From contig JAIVFJ010000093.1 in assembly GCA_025765615.1 (NCBI GenBank), forward strand, positions 124,001 to 188,000: DNA of 64,000 nt, written 5' to 3'. Below are positions 51,683 through 63,728 of the stretch, piece by piece. How positions within the stretch are numbered: the first letter of the stretch is position 1; every line of letters begins with the position of its first letter. The position numbers and the translations under genes are program-made. The notes under the pieces were generated by a model. The model searched no databases, was not told the DNA's origin, and saw nothing but the letters and a program-made list of their open reading frames with translations. Source of the DNA: Zopfochytrium polystomum (Eukaryota > Chytridiomycota > Chytridiomycetes > Chytridiales > Chytridiaceae).

Positions 51683-52780
51683 TCAGTGGAAGGCTGACCC
51701 CAACGAGGTCAACGAGCCAGACGAGCGCCGGCGCCGTCCAGTGCCCACCCCAATACCAACCGACCCGCCGCCACCGCCGCGGGCGCGCTCCTGCTCGTCC
51801 AGTTCCCTCCACTCCCACCCGCCGCCGCCCCCGCCGCCGCCACCACCGCCGTCGCCCTCGTCGTCGCCTCCGCCGCCTCCCCGCCCGTCCTGGTTCTCCC
51901 GCCGTGCAGCAGCACCAACCGGCGGCGCTTGATGGAACGAGCTGGGTATCTTGACGCGGTGCGGGGGCGGCTCGTACCGAGCCAGCAAGATGCCGGTCAC
52001 AACGCCCGACCACGTCTGTCGGCGTCGGCTCTTGGCGGCCTTGTTGCCGTCGTTGCCGGGTGGTACCGCCGCCGAGGGTCGCCTGCGTGAAGCAGTGGTG
52101 GCGGCGGTGGTGTGGGGTGCGTTGTCTTCGCCGTCGTCGTCCTCGCTATCGTTGTCTTGGGCCCGAGTCGACGGCGACGTGGAGCCATCGGCGGTGGAGG
52201 AGGTGATGCTTAGCAGTGTCCCTGTTGTTGTCGTTGTTGTGGCGGGTGCCGCTGCCGTGACGAACGGTGCATTCGCTCCGCCGGCAGCGAGATCCCGCGT
52301 CCACACCGGTCGTGGTGGCATTGCCACCGTCTCCTCGTTCACGAGGGAGGGGAAGGCTGTTAGTAGGCCCGATGGAGGAGGCGGCGGCAACGACACGGAG
52401 CGCCGGGAAACGACGACGGCTGCCCCGGCGGCCCCGGCGGCCGAAGGATCTGCCGACCGATGGGAGGCAAGCGGCAGCTGCTGGTGGTTGGGTGATGGTG
52501 GTGACGAGGGGGCGCTGTTGTTATTGTTGTTGCGGGCGCCGCCGCCGCCTTCGTAGGAGGAGGAGGTGGAGGGTGGGGCGAAAAAGAGGCGCGGTTGGGG
52601 GAGAGCGTGGAGGAACCGGCGACGCATGCGGTCGAGCGCGGCGCGAGTCTTGACGCCTGGCGAAAGAGGCGGTTGCCGTTGCCGTTGCCGTTGCGGCTCT
52701 TGCGGCGGCGGCGGCATCAGCTGGCTCGCGCTGGCTACCAGCAGTGACGGCGGTTGCGGCGGGCGCTGCATTTGCAGCAT
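51683..52780 (-). CDS. low-complexity hypothetical protein
   Basis: A possible single-exon protein of 365 residues that I do not recognise. It begins at an ATG with MLQMQRPPQPP and is dominated by Pro, Ser, Thr, Gly and Gln runs. The most structured-looking stretches are VKTRAALDRMRRRFLHALP near residue 45 and RRRQTWSGVVTGILLARYEPPPHRVKIP near residue 265. The C-terminus has a long Gly tract and ends SGSLTSLGSAFH. Opposite-strand frames are also open because of the GC-rich repeats, so coding potential cannot be judged from ORF length. No conserved domain, signal peptide or membrane helix was seen. It lies directly upstream of the Pus1 homologue, on the same strand. Confidence 0.4.
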   Translation of the reverse strand: MLQMQRPPQPPSLLVASASQLMPPPPQEPQRQRQRQPPLSPGVKTRAALDRMRRRFLHALPQPRLFFAPPSTSSSYEGGGGARNNNNNSAPSSPPSPNHQQLPLASHRSADPSAAGAAGAAVVVSRRSVSLPPPPPSGLLTAFPSLVNEETVAMPPRPVWTRDLAAGGANAPFVTAAAPATTTTTTGTLLSITSSTADGSTSPSTRAQDNDSEDDDGEDNAPHTTAATTASRRRPSAAVPPGNDGNKAAKSRRRQTWSGVVTGILLARYEPPPHRVKIPSSFHQAPPVGAAARRENQDGRGGGGGDDEGDGGGGGGGGGGGWEWRELDEQERARGGGGGSVGIGVGTGRRRRSSGSLTSLGSAFH

Positions 52781-53059
52781 TTGCAGTGGTGGGTGTCGTC
52801 GACTGGGCGAGGCAGCTGCGGCCCGGGCGGCTCCACTCTGGAAGCGTCAATGAATGAGCGAGAGGAGGAGATGTGTGGGATGTGTGGATGTGGAGCGGGA
52901 GACAGAGAGATGGATAAATACAGAAAGTGAGACACAGAGAGAGGATTTAGAATGAAAGAACCCCAAAAAAAAACAGCAAAATTTAGCTGTGTGCGCCACC
53001 CAAACTGCACAGGCTCAGCGTTTCTCTTTTGCATTACCTCCGCACGAGCGTTGGGCGGA
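52781..53059. other. spacer before inverted-repeat elements
   Basis: GC-rich at first, then A-rich; it holds no gene that I can support. Confidence 0.5.
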
Positions 53060-53527
53060 CAACGACTGCAACGCAAATATTAGGGGTTGTCAAACCCCCC
53101 TCTTTTTTGTTGGGAACGGACAAACAAAACGTTGCACAATTTTTCTGCCACTGTTGCAAACTGCCTTTTTGGACCCATCAAAACATTTCTTTTGCAGAAA
53201 GCTCCTCGCAAGGAGCTTTCGTTGGAAAGACTTTCGTTGCAAACCAGCGTTGTTTATCATGTTTAGTTTCCCATTTTTGGAAGGTTGTCGCACATGGAAA
53301 ATCTTTCCAATAATGGGGGGCTAGGTGGTTTGTCTCTCAGTCTGCCTCTCGTCCTCTCTCCCCTTCTCCATATCCATCGCCATTGCCATCGCCAGGTTTG
53401 ACCACCAACTTTCATTTCGTTGGAAACGAAATAAAAAAAACAGTGCAAAGCGGAATCCATTTCGTTTTAAACCAGTCCGTGCGGGGAAGGGGTTTGACAA
53501 CCCCTAATATTTGCGTTGCAATCGTTG
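53060..53527. mobile_element. MITE-like element A with 39-bp terminal inverted repeats
   Basis: The 39 bases at 53060-53098 are the reverse complement of 53489-53527 with one mismatch. The shared core is AATATTAGGGGTTGTCAAAC. The element is about 468 bp, A/T-rich relative to its surroundings, and encodes no plausible protein. An internal perfect hairpin occupies 53197-53220 (10-bp arms GAAAGCTCCT / AGGAGCTTTC with a 4-base loop). The size, inverted termini and lack of coding capacity fit a non-autonomous DNA transposon (MITE). A clear target-site duplication was not identified; a TA lies within the termini. Confidence 0.8.
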
Positions 53528-53895
53528 GAAGAAATGTTGTATAAATAGGGAGTTTTTGCAACGAAAGGAAATTTACTTTTCCTTGCTCAAATTTCCTGAC
53601 AGGAACTTTTCCTTCGCTCACGAGGAAAAATGGGGAAGAAAATTCCTTGCAAGGAAGAACTTTTCCTTGTGAGAACCATAAATAAATCGTAAAAACACAA
53701 AGAAGAACAGCACGGTCGTTCCCCACACGACCAAACGCCAACTGATGGCCTTGTCATCAATCTCACAAGGAAATTTGGCTGTGGCAAAAACTAAATCCAA
53801 ACAGGAAATCCTTCTTCGTCACAAGGAAATCTTTCACAAGGAAAAGTAAATTTCCTTGCGTTGCAAAAACTCCCTAATTATACAACATTTCTTCC
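53527..53895. mobile_element. MITE-like element B with 59-bp terminal inverted repeats
   Basis: The 59 bases at 53527-53585 are the reverse complement of 53837-53895 with about two mismatches. Both arms contain TAGGGAGTTTTTGCAACG and AAGGAAATTTACTTTTCCTTG-like sequence. The unit is about 369 bp, non-coding, with an internal palindrome TTCCTTGCAAGGAA at 53643-53656. It abuts element A with no spacer, and the two share GCAACG-containing words but not their full termini. It could fold into a long hairpin when transcribed or single-stranded. Most likely a second non-autonomous DNA transposon family member or a nested insertion. Confidence 0.8.
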
Positions 53896-54126
53896 TTCAT
53901 CCCCCCGCGAGAGATAGAAGGAATCAAATGCAAAAGGTTTATTAAAGAGAAGACGTCACCGCAGTCGGCTCACGTCACGCCCAAAAATCCAAGTGAGAAA
54001 CCTTTTACAATTTTTGTTTCATATTTTTTTTTTTTTTTTTTTGGTTTTGTTTTTGAGAGGAGTTTTTGTTGTTGTTAGTTCAATGGGCCAGCCAATGGGA
54101 CGCTCGGGTCGGTGTGTGCACGGTTC

Positions 54127-56182
54127 TCACCAAAACATGGGGATAAGAATCTTGTTCTTTACCGACACGCTCATGGTAAAGTACGCGCTGCGCCAGACGA
54201 GCCACGCTCCGACTCCCGTGCTCGGAATGATTTTCGCCGCCGCAGCGGGGCCGGGCTCGTCGCGCTTGGCGGTGGGGTCCGAGGAGTCGGCGATGGCTCG
54301 CCACTTTCCAATGTACGCTGCCAGGGTTGGGGGCAATAGGAGAAAGATAAGTTGGTGGAGGGCGGCGAATCTACGGCAAAACAAGGCAGAGTGTTGATTC
54401 TTCAACGCACCCAGGGAAAGCACGTGATCATATCGGAACGGCTTGAGGCGCGAAGACTCCACAGCGTCCGGCCAGAGCTCAGGGCTTTTGGCGTTGAGGG
54501 CTTGGGTATGTGTTAAAGGAGTCGGCAAAGCCCGAGATTGAAGACTCGGGGAAACAAACCAAAAGAAAAAAACATAAAAAAAAGACATGAAAACAACGAA
54601 CAGCCGCCGCAGACGCTCACACTTTTGCAGCCAAACTCCTTTCTGGTTTGCAACCTGAGCCGTGCAGGGAAGCCCCACTCCGTCGATGGACGCGCAGTCT
54701 CCAAGTGCAAACACGTTCTTCATTGGTTTCATTTCTTTGTCCAGGACCCGCAAGTACCCGTCCGTAAGCAACCGACCCATCGGTCGGTCCTTTGGCAGAT
54801 CGAGCCGCTTGATAAGGTCGACCGGCGTGACGCCAGTGGACCACACGAGCAGTCCAAACGGCACAACCTCGCCGCTCTCGAGCAGGATGAATCCCTTGTC
54901 GACGGATTTGACGCGAACACCCATGCGGAGCTTGATGCCCTTGCGTGTGAACTTGGACGACGCGTACTGGCTGAGGGACGCGTCAAAGCCGCCGAGAATG
55001 GACTTGCCGACGTCGAAAATCGTCGCGGTCACGTATTTCGCGAGGTTCGGGTAAAGGCGAAGGACGTCCTCTGTTATATAGTCGTGGACTAGGAAAATGG
55101 GAGCTGTGTCAAAAGCCCAGAAAGCAAGAACTAGCGATGCAAAATAAAAAAGAAGAAAAAAAAAAGGAAAATGGCGATTGTGCAATGGGGAACTCACGCT
55201 CGGCCATAAACTCGACTCCTGTTGGCCCGCCGCCAACAACAGCAAAATGCATGCTATCCCGACGCTCCTGCTCCGAAATGTTTGGTTGAGATGCGTACTC
55301 AAAGCATTCCATTATGCGCGTGCGGATCCTTCTCGCATCCCCAATATCTTTCAGGAAAATGGCATTCTCTGTGACTCCTGGAATCCCAAAAGTGTTGCTC
55401 ACAGCGCCTGTGGCGATGACCAGGTGGTCGTAGGGAACGGTAAAATCGTTCTTCTTGAAGTCCTCCAGGGTGGAGCTGCACAAGAGCTCTGGATGGTTGT
55501 GTTGGAAAATGAATAAGTCAGCGGTTTGTGGAGATATGTTTGGGGCGAGGGGTGCAACAAGGTGTTGGTGGGGTAGAAGAGGGATGGAGACTTAACGCTT
55601 TTGGCCGAAATCAATCTTTTCGCAGTTGGCTTCGTAAAACTCGACATTGGAACGCTTAACCGGCTCCACTACGCTGGGTGGACGAGAATGAGAGGAAATA
55701 CGCGCGAGAGTGTAGTAAACTTTTGCGGTTTTGCCACTCCGCCATATCTCCTCCGGAAAAAAAAAAAAAAAAAAAACCACCAACCAACGGAATTCCAGGG
55801 TGCCCACTGACGTGGACGCGAGGAGCGGCGTGAACACAAAGTAGTTGCGAGGGCTAACGACGGTGACTTGATACTTCTGGTTGTTGATGCGGCGGAGGAG
55901 CTGGAAGCCGGCCCATCCGGATCCGAGGATGACGATGCGTGGTTTTGACTTGTGGTGATCGCCGGTGGCGGTGCTGGCGGTGCTCGCCGTCCTGGCGGTT
56001 GTAACGGCGGTGGCGGCTGGGGTGGGGAAATCGGCGGACCTCGACGACGCGAACGCGGCGCGGGGGAATGTGCGGCACGGGGCGGCGGCGGCGGCGGCTG
56101 GGAGGGCGAACGGCGGGAGCGCAACCCAGGACTTAAGGGGTGGCGCCCACGATGGCGCCGACGACCCACAAAGAAACACCAT
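54127..56182 (-). CDS. type II (alternative) NADH:ubiquinone oxidoreductase, mitochondrial
   Basis: Six exons on the minus strand: 55785..56182, 55597..55673, 55198..55488, 54621..55088, 54411..54500 and 54127..54317. The product has 504 residues. A presequence rich in Ala, Arg and Ser (about residues 1-75) suggests mitochondrial import. The FAD-binding Rossmann motif reads [15 protein letters not shown] and is followed by [22 protein letters not shown] is rebuilt across intron 1. The NAD(P)H-binding motif is [17 protein letters not shown], also rebuilt. The second FAD contact is [10 protein letters not shown]. The C-terminal membrane-association region includes [21 protein letters not shown] and [18 protein letters not shown]. 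The enzyme oxidises NADH and reduces ubiquinone without pumping protons. No EF-hand insertion is visible, so internal versus external orientation cannot be decided. Confidence 0.95.
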
Positions 56183-57292
56183 CCAGGGTGTCGTTTTCTT
56201 TCTGTTTGTTTTTTCCCCCTGTTTTTGATGTTCCCAATGGCTCTGTCAGTCTCCCATGGCCTCTGGATGATTCACTGTCCGTTCGTCGGCGAGGGTGACC
56301 ACCAGCTGAAACCACAATTCAGCGTCTGGTAGATGCCTTCCAGTGTAAAGGTTTTGGTGATATAATGATTGAAGAGTTGGAAGATGAGAGTCAAGTGCAG
56401 CAGCTAATAAGGGAAGCGCGTTCTTCCGAGGCGGGCGCCAGTTTATGTAAGAGTAAATACCATACCAATGGCGAGTTGATCATCCGCGAAGGCCTTCTTT
56501 CGCCATCTGCTCTTCGTGTCGCTGCGTGCTCACAGAAGGTCCGGGCGGCGTAAGCGATTGCAAGCGAGTGACGCTTTCGCCCGCTTGACCTTCCGCCAAA
56601 TTTGTGCGCAACGGCTGAGGAAATGCACGGAAGAAAAAAAGGTGGGGGTCGCTGTCTGTCATTGGTGGAAAAAAAGAATCCCAGGAACGAAAAGGAACCG
56701 GCAAAAGGAAACCTCGAAGGTTAAACGCCCCCCCTTCCCGCCTCTCTCCACTCCTTCGCCCAGGCCCCTGCACATTCCGCTTCTATGATCTTCCCACTCC
56801 TGCGCGCACCCGCATTCTCCAGGGTCAATTAGAGTTATTCCAAAACATGTCCAGTTCCTGTTCATGGGTCTGGTATCGGTTCATACACGATGCGGCCTTC
56901 GAAAGGCGATCTACAGTCGCGGAGGAAAACTGTTCGGCTGTTCTGCGACGTGTTGGTGAAAAAGTCATTCACCCGCGAGTACCCCGCCTTCAACGAAGCG
57001 TCTCCAAACATGAGGTGCACCTTTCAAACATGATTCAGCCCCGGGCTCGCTGGAGCTCCCCTCAAGATCATGGGTGAAAATAGCATGTTGTTGCGTGGAA
57101 CTTATTGATGTGCCCATAGCGATCGATTCCTCCGGATCCAGAGTCTTCGCAAAATCACCGTGTTCCCCTGCAACTCTTTGATCTTCACCTCATCGAACGC
57201 TTCTACCTCTCCTACGAGAATCTTACTCCCATACCCCCATCGTACTACTCTCCGCAAAAAGTGATCTCCGACTTACTTTTTGTTCTAATCAG
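56183..57292. other. divergent intergenic region (NDE and ARF promoters)
   Basis: About 1.1 kb between divergent start codons. The small ORFs here (for example one of 62 codons at 56365) show no recognisable features. No RNA gene identified. Confidence 0.55.
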
Positions 57293-58121
<829 letters not shown>

Positions 58122-58492
58122 GTGCGTTGGAATGTCTTCTGTAAGGCGTGTTGGCTGCTTTCTTGGTTTTCATGGGCAGATGATGTTCCCAAAGGCTTTT
58201 GCGTGCGAATCCCTCTTGCCTCTTTTCGTCAAGTGTTTTTCAAAAAAAGTCTGTCGACCTTGACCTCCTTTATCGTAATGAACTGGTTCAGCGTGTGTCT
58301 ACGGTTGAGGGGTTTCTTCCACTTTTCAGTCGATTTGATTTGCAGAGACAGAAAGTGTCTGACAGCAGCAGCACATTCGTCCTCACCATCCGTTAAATCC
58401 ATCTGAACAACTACCTTTCGAAGTTCCGTATCCAGAAACATACGGTTTCACTACACCGTTGCTCGGCTGGACACCGATCGGTCCCCGGCAAG

Positions 58493-60194
58493 ATGGCCTT
58501 CTTGCCGAACCGACTTCTTGTCAAAGGCTCTCTGTTCACATTCGCCATCATTGGCTACATGGTGACAGTCATCTGCGTGGCTTGGTACAATAAGGTGAGC
58601 GATTTTGCTTCGGACCCCCTAAGATCAGACTGTAACAAATGCTTCTTATGGATGAACTCTTGTTCCCAAAATGCCAATCAGATCGATGTGAGTACAAATT
58701 CTTCAAAACCGCAAAACTCTCTCTGAGCTGTCCGCATTCAGGCCTACCGAAAGTTTGATCGCGGAGTTACGACCATGTTCTCCTCTAAATTCAACAAGTC
58801 GAGGGCGTTCCCAGTAGCAAATGAATCCTTCCCCGATGCAGATATCAAGTTCTGTCGAGAGAACAACTTTGTCCACCTTTCTGCAAAGATCTCAGCGCTT
58901 GTTCCGGTAAAAAATTCGTACTCCCTTACTTTATCAGTTACTCCTTGCGGTAAGAACTGTTATAATTGCTGCACGTACATCTTAATTGCCGGTTTCTCTG
59001 TTCTCCGCAGGCGACTTCGCTTCTTTCAAATCCTTACGATCGGGAAATCCTATCTTGACACGGAATACGAACATTACCATTGGCATGCTGCAAATTGATT
59101 ACAGCAATGGCTCATTCGTGCCACGAGCTGAAAAGGATTCCTCCTTCTTGTTCGACGAAGGAGGTAAGGCTCAAACGGCAAGTGGATTTATCTCATTCGA
59201 AGTTCCCATATTCCAGATTTCAATCTGTATCCGCTCGACAAATATGACACTGGCGTCGTACCTGTCATGGGAATTTACTCAAATGAGCTTGATAATAACA
59301 ACTCGTATCCTGTTCCGCTCGCTTTGACAATCCAAGGTTCAATCCAAGGGTGCGTCATAGAGTCTGAGCTCCGAATTCTCTGTCGTTTGTTCTCAAAACA
59401 TGGATGTTCACTTTTCACTTCTCTTGCTTAAGGTTTCGGACGGCAATGGTGATGATCGACGACGTTAGCAACTCCTTCGATCCATCGACTCGTTCGTACA
59501 TAAACACACTTGATGGCACCATTCTTGCGTTCCGTATGGTCTTCACTCGTGCATGGACAACACTGGTATGATAAAGAGGATGTAGTCCTGTTTTTTTCTG
59601 AGACTAATGGCGCTTTATCCGCAGTTCTTCTCTGCTCTTGTCATGATTATCACATGGACTTTGCCCCTTATGGTTTTCATCTTATCAGTAACTCTGCTCG
59701 CCCGTGGTCGTGCCGTCGAACCACCAACCATAATGTTTTTTGTTAACTTGCTGTAAGTGCCTGTGGACTTGCAAGCTGTACAACTGACAAGAGTGTTTCT
59801 CATTTGGCCCCCTCAGGTTCACTCTACCAGTTATTCGTCGTGCGCAACCGTCCATTCCCAAAGATCCTGGATGCCTTTCTGACGTGGTGTCCTATTTTTG
59901 GGCGATAACGCTTCAAACACTATCTGGTTAGTTAGCTGCTTTCATCCAAAAAATGCAGCAAGCGAAGTTTCTTATCGCTCGTTGTATCCACACACCACAG
60001 CCATTCTCATGCTCACGAACTACATTCACAAATACCGCAAGCCAAACGTTGGTGTTGCACCCACTGCCGCCGAAAGAAGAGACAACAAAAACATTAACGC
60101 CATCCTCGTTGCGGGAGATGACGCGTTCGACAATAACGCCATGGACCAATCGGATGCACAAGTTGCCGACGGTGGCGGCGATGGGGGCGAATAA
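58493..60194 (+). CDS. DUF4436 family integral membrane protein
   Basis: Nine exons: 58493..58594, 58682..58687 (6 nt), 58742..58949, 59011..59163, 59217..59349, 59433..59565, 59625..59752, 59817..59926 and 60001..60194. The product has 388 residues. An N-terminal membrane helix (FTFAIIGYMVTVICVAWY) is followed by an extracytoplasmic beta-rich domain. That domain contains DFNLYPLDKYDTG, the conserved YPLD motif of DUF4436. Helices near the C-terminus follow (FFSALVMIITWTLPLMVFIL), then AVEPPTIMFFVNLLFTLPVIRRAQPSIP and a final helix. The C-terminal tail is acidic and Asn-rich. The molecular function of DUF4436 is unknown. The 6-nt exon (Ile-Asp) is proposed only from AG and GT flanks; skipping it also keeps the frame. 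Confidence 0.82.
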
Positions 60195-61002
60195 GCCGAA
60201 CTTTGTTGTCTTGCACTACTACTATGTCTGGTTCTTGAGCTAGCGGGAGCTACATGAGAGTTGTATTCAACGGGCATTACTTTTTACAAATACATTCAGT
60301 GCGGAAAACCCTGATCCATTTTTAACAGCCGAAAGAGCAACCCTTGTTACCGTGGGCCGCGGAGATGACGCAGAGATGAACCCTAATAGTTCAAGCGTCC
60401 AATTCTGGCCAAGATCTAGCGGCAAAGCAGACATTGATACGTAGGGAAAACTTCGTTATATGAGTTTGACCCTTCTGAACGACAAATTCGGTCGCGCTCA
60501 GACCCTGTCGCCGCACCCTTGCCCGATGAATTGTTGGTTGATACATACACTGCCCCACAAGTTGCAGCTGCTTGGCAAACTTGGTCATGATTAGACTTGT
60601 GGCCAAACCACGCACGCACGGGGATCGCAAGGTCCTTCCCATTTAAATTGCAGATGTCGAAGCGTCCGCCATCGCAGTTCCCACGAACGCCCATTTTTGT
60701 ATGAACGATCCCTTCGGAGCCGGACACTGACTTTCAAAAGGAGTGGCCTAGGCACTCTATCACTCCCCTGCTTGCACTTTGCTTGCAATATGCCTCCAAA
60801 GTGATCGGGAAAACATTTTTGCGGCAGACAAGAAAAATCGGGAAAAAAAAAAGGAAAAAAAACAAAACCAAAGTCCACCCACCATACGGAAAAATAATTC
60901 GAAACTCAAAACAATACCCTCGTCGACCTCGCCGATCTTCCTTCACCCACCACTTCCGTCTGCTCGCCGCACCTCTTTCTCCGAGTATAGCCGTTGGCAG
61001 CG
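60195..61002. other. intergenic region
   Basis: Spacer between the DUF4436 and P450-reductase genes. An A-rich stretch lies near 60840-60870. ORFs on the minus strand at 60391-60946 have no recognisable features. Confidence 0.55.
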
Positions 61003-63728
61003 ATGTCCCTCACCGAATGGCTGGTCACCGGCACGTTGTCGATCGCCACCTTAGGATTCATTTATTGGCGCTTCTACGCTCGCTCGGCCACTGACTATGC
61101 TCGCACCGGTGGTGGTCCACTTCCAACGGCGAACCCCTCCGTCTCGCGGCAGGCGAACTCGTCATCCTCTTCGGCGCCCAGTCGGCAAGTGGAGTGGGGC
61201 GGACCAACCATCCAACTTTTGAGATGTGCTGAAAACTAACCGAATCAACCGTACTCCCAACAACTGCCCGGCCTGGCAAACTAGGTCGAAGACGGGAAAG
61301 AAGTCCATTCTTGAAACCTTGCGCGCGATCAAGAACCCCAAGAAAATGATTCTTTTTTACGGCTCACAGACTGGCACAGCAGAGGACCTTGCAACTCGCA
61401 TCGCTCGCGAAGTGAACGCCCACCTCGGTGTGCACTCCGTCGTGGCAGACGTCGAGGAGTTCGAAATGACCGAACTGATCGAATTCCCTGAAGAGTTTGA
61501 ATCCGAGGAGGAACACTGGCTGACGGGTTTCTTCCTTGCGACGTATGGAGAAGGCGAGCCGACCGATAGCGCCGTGGAGTTTTATGACTGGCTCATGGAC
61601 GGCGGCGGAAAAGGTGACGACGATCAGGTGGAGCTCGATGACGACATGGCGAGCGAAAAAGCTGGAAAGAACCTCAGATATATTTCATTTGGTCTTGGAA
61701 ACAAAACTTACGAGCATTTCAACGCTATGGGTCGCAGAGTTGACAAAAGACTTGCGAACATTGGCGCCGTGCGAATTGGACCTGCAGGAGAAGGAGATGA
61801 TGACGGCAGGTAATATAGTTTCTGATGCGTTACGTCTGATTTCAATGCCTTCGCGCTGTTTGCTAAATGTCATCCTCTCAATTCCAGCATGGAAGACGAT
61901 TTTTTGGAATGGAAGCCAAAAGTGATTGCGGCTATCGCGGAGTATTTCGGCGTCGCGGATGCTGGTGGGAAACAAGATCGCGATGCCCCCCACGTCCCAG
62001 TCTTCGAATGGGTGCCAATTGACGGCGGGAGCGTGTTTCGCGGTGAGCTCTCAGGCGACGGCAAACCTCGCTCTTTCAAAAAGGATGCAGCCACTGGTCG
62101 CTTCACCGAAGTCAGGTACGTTTCTTTGATGGAGTTAATATAACTAATTTACCCGTAGCTCGAAAAAGCGCATACTCCATGACGCCAAGAATCCTTTCTT
62201 CGGTGCGATCGCCAAATCCTATCAGCTCTTCCAAAACAGCGAAGACGTAATCAAGTTGTCAGACGATGCGAGCCCTCATGAATCAGATCTGTACTCGCTG
62301 TCGGCTGACAAGAAGGCTGTCACATTAAAACGCACATGTGTGCACATGGAGCTTGACCTGAGTGGGTCTGGCATTCGTTATGAGGCAGGCGACCATGTTG
62401 GCGTCTACGCGGCGAATAATCTCCGGGAAGTTGATGCGCTCATACGCGTCCTTCATCTCTCAGACGAGGAACTCGACCAAGTTTGCAAGTTGCAACCCAA
62501 CCCTGCGAATCCTCTGGCGGGAACTGCCAAAATTCCGTTCCCAAATCCATGCTCACTCCGTACAGCTTTGACGTATTACCTCGCAATTAGCGCACCCCTT
62601 CGCGAGCATCAACTCGCAGTAAGTAGTAAATTGCAAGAACCTTTTCTCGTGTGCCTCTCCAACCTTTTTCGCTAGATTCTCGCAAAATTTGCAAGTGATG
62701 GAAAGGATCGTGACGCTCTGTACAAGCTTGTCGATGACCGTAACCTCTTCCTGGACATTGTCGATTCGTCGCAGAAGAACCTCCGCGAGGTGCTGGAAGC
62801 TTTTCCATCGGTCAAAGTTCCTCCTGGGGTTCTCATTGGGGAAGTGCTGACTCACATCACCGTGCGGTACTATTCAATCTCTTCGTCTCCGAAGAAGGAT
62901 GCCACCCGCGTCAGCCTCACAGCGGTTGTAGTCCGCTATGTTCTTCCCAACGTTCACGCACACCACCACATTGAAGGAAATCCTCACAAAAAGCCCATTT
63001 CGTACAAAGAGGGTCTTGCTACGTCCTGGATTGAACGCCTTCACGAGGCAAGAGCTTCGGGCGAGGTGACAGATTTGGAGACCGCCTCATATCCGCCTCT
63101 TCATCTTCCTCTGTTCATTCGAACCTCCTCGTTCCGCCTTCCGCGCGACGTGACTGTTCCTGTGGTTATGATTGGACCCGGAACTGGCGTCGCCCCATTC
63201 CGTGGCTTTATCCACGAGCGGCTCCAGATTGCTTCAGCCCGCGTTGCCACTGCTACGACGACAAAACCGGTTGGCTCCACGTGGCTCTTCTACGGGTGTC
63301 GGCACCCTGACCAGGATTTCCTGTACCGAGATGAGTTTGAAGAAGCCGAACGGGTAGTGAAGGATTGGTCCGAAAATCCAAAGGACGGTGGCCCAATGCC
63401 TTTCGACTTGAGAATTATCACAGCCTTCTCCAGAATGGGTCCAAATAAGGTATACGTACAAAACAAGCTGCTGGAAATGGCAGTTCCAGTATGGGAACTT
63501 TTGGACAAAAAGCGAGCCTATATATACGTTTGCGGGTAAGAATTTGTTTAGGTTTAAACCTTCTTTGCCTAATAACATGTTCGTAGGGATGCCAAAAATA
63601 TGGCGTCCGATGTCCAGCAGACTCTACTAAAAATGGCAATGGAATTCGGTGGGAAATCAGAAAATGCTGCCAAGTCTTGGTTGAAAGATCTTCGCAGCTC
63701 CAGCAGGTACCAGGAAGACGTGTGGTAA
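61003..63728 (+). CDS. NADPH-cytochrome P450 reductase
   Basis: Six exons: 61003..61193, 61285..61809, 61888..62115, 62159..62618, 62676..63535 and 63587..63728. The product has 801 residues, about 100 longer than usual. The extra residues lie in the Ser-rich linker after the membrane anchor and in acidic inserts of the FMN domain (GGGKGDDDQVELDDDM). The N-terminal anchor is WLVTGTLSIATLGFIYWRF. The FMN-binding loop reads FYGSQTGTAEDLA and is followed by TYGEGEPTD and ISFGLGNKTYEHFN. The FAD site is RYYSISSSP. NADPH-binding segments are MIGPGTGVAPFRGF, FYGCRHPDQDFLY and YIYVCGDAKNMA, the last rebuilt over the final intron. The C-terminal YQEDVW keeps the conserved aromatic residue that stacks on FAD. 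The protein delivers electrons to ER cytochromes P450. The first donor (61194) was chosen because it alone keeps phase with exon 2. Confidence 0.95.

Noticed and set aside
51951..52556. 201-codon plus-strand ORF
   Set aside because: Overlaps the minus-strand low-complexity ORF and consists of repeat-derived Ala/Gly/Arg runs; neither strand has a recognisable domain, and the minus-strand frame is longer with an ATG start.
53412..53741. 109-codon minus-strand ORF across the inverted-repeat elements
   Set aside because: It spans the junction of elements A and B and encodes no transposase-like motif.
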